Numbered from the stretch's first letter, positions 15,708 to 24,914 are shown. The stretch: DNA of 64,000 nt from Bacillota bacterium (GCA_029224465.1 JAQXUQ010000030.1:52807-116806), one strand, 5' to 3'. Notes: generated by a model not told the origin, from the sequence alone. Numbers and translations are program-made.

Positions 15708-17915
15708 CTATAAGTATTTCGTATATTTATCAATTCTATATGGAAATATCTGATTCATCGAATCTTGTATATATTTCAAAGTTTTTTCGGGACTTTTGTT
15801 CTCTTTGACACAATCTCTTACGATATTCCCCAGTAAATACTCAAAGCGCCGCAAAGGAAAACCTGGAATAGGCTCTTTAGTTAATCCGCGAATTCCGGAT
15901 TGAAAACTTTCGGAAGAAGTTGAAAGCCACGGGTAGAGAGAGTAATCATAGTTGCTTAATACCTCGGTTCGGGGAGAGAGGCCTCCCAGTGAGACGATTG
16001 CGGAGGCTGTTTCTTCAGAATAGTACCAGTTAAAGAAAGCCAGACACTCATCAAGCTTATTAGAAAAACGGGAAATGCCAATGGGACCGCCGCCTAGAAG
16101 AGATTTCCCTCCCGGTATCTCGGAACAGCCGATTTTTCCGGCCATTTTCAATAAATTCTGATCCTGCATATACGATGCGTGATTAGAGAACGAGGTGACC
16201 ATAGCACATCTGCCTTCTGCGAGTTCCTGTACAACCTGAGGCCACCAGGCAATATCGTATGGCGGCGCATATTTTGCGGCTTCAATATAGTTGCTTAACG
16301 CATAGAGGCCGTTGGATGTGTTCAGGTCTATTCGACCATTATGCATTATGGTGTCGCCGGTTGATATTAAGCGAATAAGAAAATCTACAACGGCTAAGGG
16401 GCCTGTGCCGTATGCGAGGGCTGTACCGTAAGGAACAGGTGAAGCAGGATTGTATGCTCTGGTGAAAAAAGCGGCTATTTTATTATATTCAGTAAAATTT
16501 TGCGGCAGATTCAAAGGAACATTATTTTGTTCATAATAACTGCGCTTGATAACTGCATCTTCAAACAGATCCTGCCGGTACAAAAGAATAAGTACGCTTG
16601 GATCAAATGGAAGGCAATATATATGGCTGCCCAGTCTCATGTACTCCGGATACCGAAGAAGAAACTGCTTTGACGGAATAACTGCCTGCTGAGGCAGCAG
16701 ATCCTCTAATGGACGATATAGCTTTTCTGCGAATTCGCTGAACCAAGTAATGTCAATGCGAATTAAGTCCGCATATGAATTGGAATCCAGCATTTCAATC
16801 TGCGTAAGCAAAGAGTCATGAGGCAAAGATGTTATATTCAGCTTGATTCCTGTTTCACGCTCAAACTGCGGCGACAGCATTTTTAAAGCTTCAGTGGTTG
16901 GGGACTGAAGATTAATCATAGAGAGAGATTCCTTGTCTTTAATTTCAATAGAATGTTTTGCATGGCGAAATCCCTGACAATGGAAGGAAATTTGGGAGGG
17001 CAAAGTTTTTCCGTTACTAAGGGAATAAAGCAGATGCTCTCCAATCTGGCAGCCTGCCTGAAAATAATTCATCTGATAAGCCATGTAGTGGTCATTACCG
17101 AATAAGGTGTAGTCAGATATACAAATCAGCTTCGGAATATTTTGGATTCCCAATACTTGAGCAGCTGAATAAAAGATTTCTGCCTGACACTCATCAAATG
17201 TCACAATACAGTCTACATAAGGGTGTTCCATTAAAAAAGTCATTGCCTGATTCTGAGCAATCCGTACTGTGAGTGCAGTTTTCATGCAGGAAATATCTTT
17301 GCCGAGTTCTCGTTCAATTGAATTAAAAAGAGCTGTTTCATCGCTGGTGTTGGAAGGGGACATTATTAATGCAACGCTTTTACACTCTTTGGAAACGATG
17401 CAAGCAGCGATGTCTTTTCCGGCCAGCATATAATCGAAAGAGGCATAACAGTTTTCACCGTCCTGCTCAAGTGTGCCGGGGTATCTGTTTAAATAGATTT
17501 TGGGACATGCTATTCCGTTGTAGACAAAAGCTGCGTTCGGGAGGCTGGATACAGTGACAATTGCTCCCGGATTTGTCATTACAAACTTATCAACAATGCG
17601 TTCCTCGCATGCGGCGAGGTTATCTGTTTCGTACACCTGAATTTCATACTCGTTTTTTCTCAGGCATTTTTGCAGGCTTTCGTACAACGTACGATAACAT
17701 GGAACCTGCAAAGTCGGGATAACCAAATCTATCAGCCTGCGACTTCCCTGCCGAAGATAGCGCGCGTGTGCATTATAAGTATAGCCAAGCTGCTCGATTG
17801 CGTTTTCGACAAGTTTTACTTTTTCAAGAGAAACTTTTCCTGTTTTGTTTAAAACATTAGAAACTGTACCGTGCGATACACCGGCAAGTTTAGCAATATC
17901 TTCAATTGTTGCCAT
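15708..17915 (-). CDS. LacI-type regulator fused to an extracellular-solute-binding-protein domain
   Basis: 735 residues, about twice a normal LacI regulator. Residues 1-55 are a LacI HTH (T-I-E-D-I-A-K-L-A-G-V-S-H-G-T-V-S-N-V-L-N). Residues about 60-325 form a periplasmic-binding-protein type I sensor. Residues about 330-735 look like a family 1 solute-binding protein (S-P-Q-F-E-R-E-T-G-I-K-L-N, D-P-S-V-L-I-L-L-Y-R-Q-D-L-F, E-G-R-C-A-M-V-T-S-F, L-G-G-G-P-I-G-I-S). No signal peptide or membrane segment is present, so the binding domain is cytoplasmic. GGAG is 5 bases before the ATG. It is divergent from an ABC sugar importer and probably controls it by sensing the imported sugar with one or both sensor domains. 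Confidence 0.9.
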   Translation of the reverse strand: MATIEDIAKLAGVSHGTVSNVLNKTGKVSLEKVKLVENAIEQLGYTYNAHARYLRQGSRRLIDLVIPTLQVPCYRTLYESLQKCLRKNEYEIQVYETDNLAACEERIVDKFVMTNPGAIVTVSSLPNAAFVYNGIACPKIYLNRYPGTLEQDGENCYASFDYMLAGKDIAACIVSKECKSVALIMSPSNTSDETALFNSIERELGKDISCMKTALTVRIAQNQAMTFLMEHPYVDCIVTFDECQAEIFYSAAQVLGIQNIPKLICISDYTLFGNDHYMAYQMNYFQAGCQIGEHLLYSLSNGKTLPSQISFHCQGFRHAKHSIEIKDKESLSMINLQSPTTEALKMLSPQFERETGIKLNITSLPHDSLLTQIEMLDSNSYADLIRIDITWFSEFAEKLYRPLEDLLPQQAVIPSKQFLLRYPEYMRLGSHIYCLPFDPSVLILLYRQDLFEDAVIKRSYYEQNNVPLNLPQNFTEYNKIAAFFTRAYNPASPVPYGTALAYGTGPLAVVDFLIRLISTGDTIMHNGRIDLNTSNGLYALSNYIEAAKYAPPYDIAWWPQVVQELAEGRCAMVTSFSNHASYMQDQNLLKMAGKIGCSEIPGGKSLLGGGPIGISRFSNKLDECLAFFNWYYSEETASAIVSLGGLSPRTEVLSNYDYSLYPWLSTSSESFQSGIRGLTKEPIPGFPLRRFEYLLGNIVRDCVKENKSPEKTLKYIQDSMNQIFPYRIDKYTKYL

Positions 17916-18230
17916 ATCTACTCCTGCGTAAGATTATACGGATATGTGTTCTATAAATACTGTATGATTATCCCGTGTTTCTAGCTACCCGGCAATATTG
18001 GAACCAGTCAATTATTTTCCTTGTAAACCATATAATTATATTACCACAAACAAATATTAATTGATATATTAAGCAAATAGCATAATATTAAGCCGGGAAT
18101 ACAGTAATAGATAAACAATATATATAATTAAATATTGACACGATCCAATTACACGAATATACTGATTTCAAAAGAAACCGTTAATAATACAATGGTTTGG
18201 GGATTTCTAATTACCTAAGGGGGAAATGAG
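17916..18230 (+). promoter_or_regulatory. Promoter of the ABC importer operon, possible LacI operator
   Basis: A 315-base AT-rich divergent gap without a gene. TTGACA (18135-18140) and TATACT (18158-18163) are separated by 17 bases, a near-consensus housekeeping promoter pointing to the binding-protein gene. Just downstream AAACC (18175-18179) and GGTTT (18194-18198) form a spaced inverted repeat that could be the operator. GGGGG before ATG 18231 is the ribosome site. Confidence 0.7.
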
Positions 18231-19628
18231 ATGCATAAGAACAAGTTCAGGTTGTTGAGTCTTGCATTATCGGGTGCGTTTGCGGCAGCTTCTCTTGCCG
18301 GATGCGGCAGCGGCGCCAATAACAGCAACGGTACAGCTGCTCCGGCCGTCTCCGAGACGTCCAAAGCTGTTTCCACTGATGAGAATAGTAGTGGAACGGA
18401 TGGTGGCGGAGACACCATTGATCTTACCTGCTATTATCCGGTGAATGTTGGAGGCGATACCGCGAATATCATTGACGGTATGGTTGACGAGTTTAACAAG
18501 TCTCAGTCAAAAATTCATGTTAAATCCGTATATTCAGGAAATTACGACGATACAGTTACTGCATTACAGACGGCAAAAGCCGGTGGAAATCCTCCGGAAT
18601 TATTTATAAGTCTGGCCACACAGCGCTTTACGATGGCATCCACTAATATGGCGATGCCGCTTGATGATCTTATTGCGAATGACCCGGATGGAAAGACTTA
18701 TATTGACGATTTTCTGGATGGATTCATGGTTGATTCTTATGTAGACGGAAAAATCTACTCCATTCCTTTCCAGAGAAGTACGGAGATTCTGTATTACAAC
18801 AAAGATGCATTCAAGGAAGTCGGACTCGATCCGGACAGCCCGCCTACAACTTGGGAAGAGCTTGCGGATTATGCAGTCAAGCTTACGAATAGCAAACGAT
18901 ATGGCGTAGGCATTGCGCTGAACTCGGGATCTGCACAATGGACGTTTACCGGATTCTGCCTTCAGAACAGCAAGAACGGTGAAAACCTGATGTCGGATGA
19001 TGGTAAAAAGGTGTTCTTCAATACAAAAGAAAATGTAGAAGCGCTTCAGTTCTGGCTGGATTTACAGAACAAATATAAATGTATGGCGACCGGCATTGTG
19101 CAATGGACTGACCTGCCGACACAGTTTTTAAGTGGCGATGTTGCAATGATTTATCATACAACCGGAAACATGGCCAATATCAGCAGCAATGCTACGTTCG
19201 ATTTTGGCGCATGCTATCTTCCGGGTCATGTGCGTCAGGCGGCACCGACCGGTGGTGGAAACTTCTATATTACCAAAGGAATTTCGGAAGAAAAACAGCA
19301 GGCCGCATGGGAGTTTATTAAATTCATGACAGATACGGAACGTGCAGCCAAATGGAGCGTAGCTACAGGTTATGTACCGGTTCGCAAGTCCTGCTTTGAA
19401 ACGGATACTATTAAAGATTATTATTCCAGCATCCCTCAGGCAAAAGTCGCATATGACCAGTTGGAGAACGCAACGATTGGCTGTGAATTGACAACATATA
19501 ATGCTGCAGAGATCTGGCGTGTGCTGAATGATAATATCCAGTCTGCGGTTATTGGCGATGCCACAGCACAGCAGGCGTTGGATAATGCGCAAAAGGAAGC
19601 AACAGAAGTCCTTGAAGATTATCAGTGA
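18231..19628 (+). CDS. ABC sugar transporter substrate-binding lipoprotein (family 1)
   Basis: 465 residues. A signal peptide ends in the lipobox L-A-G-C-G, then a Ser/Thr/Gly-rich linker, then a family 1 solute-binding fold (UgpB/MalE-like) with L-T-C-Y-Y-P-V, P-P-E-L-F-I-S-L, Y-S-I-P-F-Q-R-S-T-E-I-L-Y-Y-N-K-D-A-F and P-T-G-G-G-N-F-Y-I-T-K-G. Such proteins deliver oligosaccharides or glycerol-phosphate compounds to the two permeases that follow. The LacI-fusion regulator opposite carries a domain of the same family, suggesting both recognise the same or a related ligand. The ligand is not identifiable from sequence. Confidence 0.92.
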   Translation: MHKNKFRLLSLALSGAFAAASLAGCGSGANNSNGTAAPAVSETSKAVSTDENSSGTDGGGDTIDLTCYYPVNVGGDTANIIDGMVDEFNKSQSKIHVKSVYSGNYDDTVTALQTAKAGGNPPELFISLATQRFTMASTNMAMPLDDLIANDPDGKTYIDDFLDGFMVDSYVDGKIYSIPFQRSTEILYYNKDAFKEVGLDPDSPPTTWEELADYAVKLTNSKRYGVGIALNSGSAQWTFTGFCLQNSKNGENLMSDDGKKVFFNTKENVEALQFWLDLQNKYKCMATGIVQWTDLPTQFLSGDVAMIYHTTGNMANISSNATFDFGACYLPGHVRQAAPTGGGNFYITKGISEEKQQAAWEFIKFMTDTERAAKWSVATGYVPVRKSCFETDTIKDYYSSIPQAKVAYDQLENATIGCELTTYNAAEIWRVLNDNIQSAVIGDATAQQALDNAQKEATEVLEDYQ

Positions 19629-19724
19629 TAAACACATTCTCTGACATTAACTGATTGCATAGGCTGGATGGGCGAATCGGCGATTTCTCACTCATCCGGC
19701 AATGTAATTGGAGGACTCGTTATT

Positions 19725-20654
19725 ATGAGGAAAGGTATGGCTATTTCAACTCTGCAAAAACCATCTCAGGAAGCCAAACGCAAAGCGCTGAGAAAAAATG
19801 TCCTCGGCTGGAGCCTTATGGCTCCAGCACTTGTTTTCATGCTGCTGTTTACAGTTTATCCGGTCATCAGAAGTTTTTATCTTGGTATGACAGATTACAG
19901 CCTTGGTATGGAAGCGCCGGTATTTATTGGCTTTCATAATTATATGAAACTTGCCGGAACTGCATTGTTTTGGAAGGTGGTACGCAACACACTGTATTTT
20001 GCCTTACTGACAGTATTTCCGAGCATGGCGCTGGGCTTGGGACTGGCGCTGCTGGTAAACCGAAGCACAAAGACAGTGGGCTTTCTTCGCGTAGGCTATT
20101 TCTATCCGGTGGTCATGCCGATGATAGCCGCAGCAAGCATCTGGAGTTTTATCTATATGTCAAATAATGGTTTGTGGGATCAGTTTCTGCGGTCCATCGG
20201 CGGGCAGCCAATGGATGTATTATCAAGCAAAACAACGGTGCTCCCGGCAATGGCCATTATGTATGTCTGGAAGGAAGCAGGATATCTGATGGTATTTTTT
20301 CTTTCCGGAATACAGAGTATTTCTCCGGAATTAATGGAGGCTGCAAAATTGGACGGGGCCAGTCATGGACAGGTATTTCACAGAATAATGCTTCCGCTGC
20401 TGGGGCCGACTACGTTGTTTGTGACATCCATTGAATTTACGAACTGTTTCAAACTGGTAGATCATGTCATGATCATGACCGAAGGCGCGCCGAATAACTA
20501 CAGTACGCTGCTGCTCTACTACATTTATCAACAAGGCTTTACAAATTTCAATTATGGAATTTCAAACGCACTGACGGTCATTATGCTCCTGTTCCTGCTT
20601 GCAGTTTCTTTACCGCGGTTTTTCAGTCAGGATCGCAAGATATATTACTCATAA
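19725..20654 (+). CDS. ABC sugar transporter permease 1 (MalF/UgpA type)
   Basis: 309 residues from ATG 19725 (MRKGMAISTLQK), 10 bases after GGAGG; an earlier in-frame start at 19668 has no ribosome site. Six membrane helices start at about residue 30 (A-L-V-F-M-L-L-F-T-V-Y-P-V-I). The EAA loop that docks to the ATPase reads E-A-A-K-L-D-G-A-S-H-G-Q-V-F-H-R-I-M-L-P. It pairs with the following permease. No ATPase gene is in the cluster, so a shared MsmX-type ATPase encoded elsewhere is expected. Confidence 0.92.
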   Translation: MRKGMAISTLQKPSQEAKRKALRKNVLGWSLMAPALVFMLLFTVYPVIRSFYLGMTDYSLGMEAPVFIGFHNYMKLAGTALFWKVVRNTLYFALLTVFPSMALGLGLALLVNRSTKTVGFLRVGYFYPVVMPMIAAASIWSFIYMSNNGLWDQFLRSIGGQPMDVLSSKTTVLPAMAIMYVWKEAGYLMVFFLSGIQSISPELMEAAKLDGASHGQVFHRIMLPLLGPTTLFVTSIEFTNCFKLVDHVMIMTEGAPNNYSTLLLYYIYQQGFTNFNYGISNALTVIMLLFLLAVSLPRFFSQDRKIYYS

Positions 20655-20672
20655 GCGGGAGGGATTAAGACT

Positions 20673-21500
20673 ATGAAAGTGCGAAAAAGGGATATTAACA
20701 AGCATATTATAACGATCCTTGCAGTCCTTCTTGCTGTTTTATGGCTGATTCCGTTCATATGGCTTGTTGGGACGGCATTTACTAAAGCTTCCTATAATAT
20801 GACGTTATTTCCGACAACGCCATTTACATTTGAAAACTTCAAATATGTATGGAATGCTGTTCCGTTTGGAAGATATTATATTAATACACTTATTCTCGTT
20901 GTTGTTACATTCTCTGTGCAGTTTGTTACCTCAACGCTGGCGGCATATGCCTTGGCGGTGCTCCCGGTCAAGGGAAAAGCAATTGTATATGTCATCATCT
21001 TCATGCAGATCATCATTCCCAATGATGTTCTTATTATGCCGAACTATATGACAATTGCCGATCTTGGGCTGACGGATACTAAACTGGGAATAATGCTTCC
21101 GTTTTTTGGAAGTGCATTGGAAATATTCCTATTAAGACAGCATTTTAAAACAATCCCGCATGCATTATCTGAAGCTGCAAAACTGGATGGTGCAAATACA
21201 TGGCAGACAATCTGGAGAGTATATGTGCCGTGTTCCAAGCCGGCATATATGTCCTTCGCAGTTGTTTCTGTAAGTTATCACTGGAACAATTATCTTTGGC
21301 CACTGATTTTAACCAGAAGCCCTTCAAACCGTACGTTAACCGTGGGACTTGCCATTTTTGCCAAGTCCAAAGAAGCAAATATGCAATGGGCAAATGTGTG
21401 TGCAGCTACTCTTATTATCATTGCGCCACTGCTGATCGCATTTTTATTCCTTCAGAAACAGTTTATCGAAAGCTTTGTAGGCGCCGGAGTTAAGGAATAA
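20673..21500 (+). CDS. ABC sugar transporter permease 2 (MalG/UgpE type)
   Basis: 275 residues, six membrane helices, with the first at about 14-35 (I-L-A-V-L-L-A-V-L-W-L-I-P-F). The EAA loop is E-A-A-K-L-D-G-A-N-T-W-Q-T-I-W-R-V-Y-V-P. GGGAGGGA precedes the ATG and the gap from permease 1 is 18 bases. Size and motif fit the MalG group, the second half of the membrane channel for the upstream binding protein. Confidence 0.93.
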   Translation: MKVRKRDINKHIITILAVLLAVLWLIPFIWLVGTAFTKASYNMTLFPTTPFTFENFKYVWNAVPFGRYYINTLILVVVTFSVQFVTSTLAAYALAVLPVKGKAIVYVIIFMQIIIPNDVLIMPNYMTIADLGLTDTKLGIMLPFFGSALEIFLLRQHFKTIPHALSEAAKLDGANTWQTIWRVYVPCSKPAYMSFAVVSVSYHWNNYLWPLILTRSPSNRTLTVGLAIFAKSKEANMQWANVCAATLIIIAPLLIAFLFLQKQFIESFVGAGVKE

Positions 21501-21521
21501 TTACAGGAAAGAGAGATAGTT

Positions 21522-22205
21522 TTGGAAATTAATTTTTTAGGCAATGGAAGTGCTTTCTGTCCTGAAAGAAAAAACACAAGTGCTTATTTTGAAGCAGGAA
21601 ATAAGTTGATGGTTATAGACTGCGGAGAAACGGTATTTGAAGCTTTATTTAGAAAAGGACTTCTGCGGAATGCGCCGGACATTTATGTTATTCTGACGCA
21701 TCTGCACGCGGATCATGTGGCCAGTCTGCCAACGCTGATTTCATATTACGCATGTATTAAGAACCGGCAGGTAAATATCATCAGCCCGGATTCTTCATTG
21801 CCAGTACTTCTTGATCTGATGGGAATTGACCGGAATTTCTATAGAGTATGGGATCCTGATAATCTGCCTGTTGATGATATTAAACTTACATGTATCCCCG
21901 TGACACATGTTGATGATATTTTGTGTTTTGGCTACATTATTCATTCGGGTGACGAAACAGTTTATTATTCGGGGGATGCTGCGGATATTTCTGATGAAGT
22001 ATTAAAACAGTTTTTTAATGGAAATATTGCCAGAATTTATCAGGATACTTGTTCGTCTCCAAGCAGTCATCATTGTTACGTTGATGTCTTAAGTAAGAGA
22101 ATTCCGGCGTCAGATCGAAAACGGATATACTGCATGCATCTGGACCAGATTGATGCCGGATATTGCACGAAGTATGGTTTCCAGGTACCGAAAATATCCA
22201 TTTGA
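21522..22205 (+). CDS. MBL-fold metallo-hydrolase
   Basis: 227 residues from a TTG start with GAAAGAGAGA upstream. The metal site T-H-L-H-A-D-H-V (about 64-71) is the beta-lactamase-fold motif; further ligands fit V-T-H-V-D-D, Y-Y-S-G-D-A-A-D and the late C-M-H-L-D. Overall it resembles the YhfI/ribonuclease Z-like single-domain hydrolases rather than lactamases. Its place directly after the permease suggests it acts on the imported compound, for example as a cyclic phosphodiesterase or lactonase, but this is only an inference from context. Confidence 0.85.
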   Translation: MEINFLGNGSAFCPERKNTSAYFEAGNKLMVIDCGETVFEALFRKGLLRNAPDIYVILTHLHADHVASLPTLISYYACIKNRQVNIISPDSSLPVLLDLMGIDRNFYRVWDPDNLPVDDIKLTCIPVTHVDDILCFGYIIHSGDETVYYSGDAADISDEVLKQFFNGNIARIYQDTCSSPSSHHCYVDVLSKRIPASDRKRIYCMHLDQIDAGYCTKYGFQVPKISI

Positions 22206-22226
22206 TTTTAAACAACATATTCTCCA

Positions 22227-22934
22227 ATGTGTCTTTCATATTTTCGCGAATTTAATACAGCATCTGTTGTTCTGAGGCTTACGATAGCGTTCCTATTCGG
22301 AGGAGTGATTGGACTGGAAAGAGAACAGCGAGGCAGAGCAGCGGGACTGCGGACATATATTCTGGTATCGATCGGTGCATCCCTTGCCATGCTTCTGGAT
22401 CAGTATTATGCCGAGCGGCTTTCAAGTGAATGGAGATCACTGAATCTGAGTACGGATGTATCAAGACTTGGAGCGCAGGTAATTAACGGAATTGGATTTC
22501 TGGGAGCCGGGACGATTCTGATAACCGGCCGGCAGGGAATAAAGGGATTGACAACATCTGCAGGACTTTGGGCAAGCGCCTGTGCGGGACTAGCGATTGG
22601 TGCCGGATATTATGAGTGTATCGCACTCGCATTCATTCTGATGGTAATTTCCATGAGTCTGCTCCCCGCTGTTGAAAGCAGATTTGTAGCCGGAAGCCGT
22701 AACTTGAATCTATATATGGAGATGGATTCAGTGCAAAATATCGGAGATATTTTGCGTACTTTGCGGCGGATAAATGTTTCTGTGATGGATGTGGATTTAG
22801 ACAGCGGCAGGGATAAGAAATGCAAACACTCGAATGTGACTCTTTCTATGAAATTACCGAAGGGAATGCAGCGGACGCAGGTGCTGTCTGAATTATCGCA
22901 GATGGATTGTATCTTACTGATAGATATCGTGTAA
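22227..22934 (+). CDS. MgtC/SapB family membrane protein 1
   Basis: 235 residues. The N-terminal half has four to five membrane helices with the family signature G-G-V-I-G-L-E-R-E-Q-R-G-R-A-A-G-L-R-T-Y and G-A-Q-V-I-N-G-I-G-F-L-G-A-G-T-I. The C-terminal soluble part (about 155-235) is ACT-like. MgtC-type proteins are linked to magnesium limitation and modulation of ATP synthase or transport; the role here is not known. No good ribosome site precedes the ATG, so translation may be coupled to the previous gene. It is followed 9 bases later by a paralog. Confidence 0.88.
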   Translation: MCLSYFREFNTASVVLRLTIAFLFGGVIGLEREQRGRAAGLRTYILVSIGASLAMLLDQYYAERLSSEWRSLNLSTDVSRLGAQVINGIGFLGAGTILITGRQGIKGLTTSAGLWASACAGLAIGAGYYECIALAFILMVISMSLLPAVESRFVAGSRNLNLYMEMDSVQNIGDILRTLRRINVSVMDVDLDSGRDKKCKHSNVTLSMKLPKGMQRTQVLSELSQMDCILLIDIV

Positions 22935-22943
22935 ATAGGGGAA

Positions 22944-23642
22944 ATGCATATTGTACAGTTTCTGAACACAATTGAAGACGGATTGATTTGGCGTACAGTC
23001 CTTCGAATGCTGATTGCCTCCGTCTGTGGAGGAGTCATTGGCATGGAGAGATCCTATAAAGGTCATTCTGCAGGATTTCGTACGCATATTCTGATTTGCC
23101 TTGGAGCATCAATTACAACTTTGACCAGCCAGTATCTTGTAACAGACTTGCATTACTATACAGACATAGCCAGGCTGGGAGCGCAGGTGATTGCGGGAAT
23201 CGGATTTATTGGTGCAGGAACAATCATTGTTTCCAGAAGTAAAAAAATTCATGGGTTGACAACCGCTGCCGGAATGTGGACGACTGCTGTCATCGGTCTT
23301 GCAAGCGGCGCTGGTTTTTATCTTGGGTGTGTAACCGCGACACTTTTGGTCCTGATAGCAGAACTTCTGCTTCCTAAATTGGAGCACGGATCGCATACGA
23401 TATATAAAGAAAAGAATTTCTGCCTGGAATACACAAAGAAGTCGACGCTGGATAACCTGATGGAATATATCCGAAGTCATAACATTCAGGTTCTGGATCT
23501 TGAAATATTCAGATCTGTTGAGGACAAACATAATATGATTTTGTATATGACTGTCCACCTTCCCAAAGGGATGGATCCGATGAAAATTCATCACTACCTT
23601 ACTACGCTTGAGGGGGTTATTCGTATAGAAACTGTTGCATGA
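22944..23642 (+). CDS. MgtC/SapB family membrane protein 2
   Basis: 232 residues and a paralog of the preceding protein: G-G-V-I-G-M-E-R-S-Y-K-G-H-S-A-G-F-R-T-H and G-A-Q-V-I-A-G-I-G-F-I-G-A-G-T-I match the same positions, and P-K-G-M is shared in the C-terminal domain. GGGGAA is the ribosome site. Two adjacent copies may form a hetero-oligomer. The start of the next gene's longest frame overlaps its stop, so the genes are one transcript. Confidence 0.88.
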   Translation: MHIVQFLNTIEDGLIWRTVLRMLIASVCGGVIGMERSYKGHSAGFRTHILICLGASITTLTSQYLVTDLHYYTDIARLGAQVIAGIGFIGAGTIIVSRSKKIHGLTTAAGMWTTAVIGLASGAGFYLGCVTATLLVLIAELLLPKLEHGSHTIYKEKNFCLEYTKKSTLDNLMEYIRSHNIQVLDLEIFRSVEDKHNMILYMTVHLPKGMDPMKIHHYLTTLEGVIRIETVA

Positions 23643-23659
23643 TCCGGGAGGAAAATCAA

Positions 23660-24268
23660 ATGCACAATAATATCAGCACATTGATCTTTGATGTCGGCGA
23701 GGTTTTGCTTCAGTACAGGTGGAAGGATGCTCTTCTTGATTATGGGCTTCAGGAACCGGATGCTGAAAGGGTGGTCCATAGAATACTGGATGATACGCTT
23801 TGGGACGAATTAGATCTTGGAGTCCGGACGAAAGAGGATATTATCCGTGATTATGAGCGGAAATATCCTGCGGATATCAAGGCAATAGAATGGTTTATAC
23901 GACATGGTGAATATTTGTCGGTGCCAAGACCTGAAATCTGGGAACGTGTTCATGAACTCAAACAAAGTGGATATGGAATATATCTGCTGTCGAACTATGC
24001 CACGGAAATGTTCCGAAAACATACGGAGTATGCTGATTTTATGAACGATATCGATGGTAAGGTTGTGTCCAGCCAGATCCATCTTATGAAACCCGATCAT
24101 GCAATTTATGAGGAACTGATTCAAAGATATCATCTGGAACGGCAGCACTGCCTGTTTTTTGACGATCGCGCGGTGAATGTCGCAGCAGCAATTGAATGTG
24201 GTATCCACGCAGTGCAGGTCACCGATCGTAAAATGCTCGCTGAAAAACTGGATGAACTGAAATATTAA
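23660..24268 (+). CDS. HAD-IA family hydrolase
   Basis: 202 residues from ATG 23660 (MHNNISTLIFDVG), which has GGGAGG 9 bases upstream; a longer frame from 23639 is unlikely. HAD motif I is I-F-D-V-G-E-V-L-L, where the second Asp is replaced by Glu as in some epoxide-hydrolase/YihX-like members. Motif II is L-L-S-N-Y, motif III M-K-P, and motif IV F-F-D-D. Most relatives are small phosphatases such as YihX, an alpha-glucose-1-phosphate phosphatase. It ends the ABC importer operon. Confidence 0.87.
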   Translation: MHNNISTLIFDVGEVLLQYRWKDALLDYGLQEPDAERVVHRILDDTLWDELDLGVRTKEDIIRDYERKYPADIKAIEWFIRHGEYLSVPRPEIWERVHELKQSGYGIYLLSNYATEMFRKHTEYADFMNDIDGKVVSSQIHLMKPDHAIYEELIQRYHLERQHCLFFDDRAVNVAAAIECGIHAVQVTDRKMLAEKLDELKY

Positions 24269-24275
24269 CACCAGC

Positions 24276-24316
24276 AGGCGCCCCAAGAACTCTCCAGTTC
24301 CCGGGACGCCCGCCTT
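24276..24316. terminator. Bidirectional terminator between HAD and rubrerythrin genes
   Basis: AGGCGCCCC-AA-GAACT followed by CTCC and AGTTC-CC-GGG-ACGC-CCGCCT can form an interrupted hairpin: GAACT/AGTTC, CCC/GGG and GGCG/CGCC. TTTT follows on the plus strand. It separates the convergent HAD and rubrerythrin genes and also marks the composition change in the window. Confidence 0.6.
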
Positions 24317-24344
24317 TTCCCTATATCTATTCAGCCGTTTTCAA

Positions 24345-24914
24345 TCAGCCAAAATATCTCTTCAGCAGACCTGCAAACGCCTTGCCATGTCTTGCCTCAT
24401 CACGAGCCATCTCATGAACGGTATCGTGGATTGCATCAAGGTTTGCAGCCTTTGCTCTCTTTGCGAGATCGGTCTTGCCTTCTGTAGCGCCCTTCTCAGC
24501 TGCAACACGAAGCTCAAGGTTCTGCTTTGTGGAATCGGTAACAACTTCGCCGAGAAGTTCAGCGAATCTGGAAGCGTGATCAGCCTCTTCAAAAGCAGCC
24601 TGTCTGTAGTACATGCCGATTTCCGGATATCCCTCTCTCATCGCTACTCTGGACATCGCGAGGTACATGCCGACTTCGGAGCACTCGCCTTCAAAGTTTG
24701 CGCGAAGGTCGTTCTTGATATCTTCCGGAACGTCCTTGGCGATGCCGACAACGTGCTCTGCTGCCCATGTGTCATTGGACTCGTCTACAGGAACGAACTT
24801 GTCCTTGGGCTGCTTGCAGGTAGGGCACTTCCAGTCAGCCGGAAGATCAGCGAACTTAACTCCCTCTTTCTCTTCATCATAAATGTGACCGCAAACTGTG
24901 CATCTGTACTTCAT
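24345..24914 (-). CDS. Reverse rubrerythrin
   Basis: 189 residues. The N-terminal rubredoxin domain has C-T-V-C-G and C-P-T-C-K (about residues 5-35), and the C-terminal ferritin-like diiron domain has [18 protein letters not shown] and D-E-A-R-H-G-K. Rubredoxin first and diiron second is the reverse order of classical rubrerythrin; such proteins reduce hydrogen peroxide and oxygen with NAD(P)H-derived electrons in clostridia. It lies 61 bases downstream of perR on the same strand, so it is likely a PerR-controlled oxidative stress gene. Confidence 0.95.
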   Translation of the reverse strand: MKYRCTVCGHIYDEEKEGVKFADLPADWKCPTCKQPKDKFVPVDESNDTWAAEHVVGIAKDVPEDIKNDLRANFEGECSEVGMYLAMSRVAMREGYPEIGMYYRQAAFEEADHASRFAELLGEVVTDSTKQNLELRVAAEKGATEGKTDLAKRAKAANLDAIHDTVHEMARDEARHGKAFAGLLKRYFG

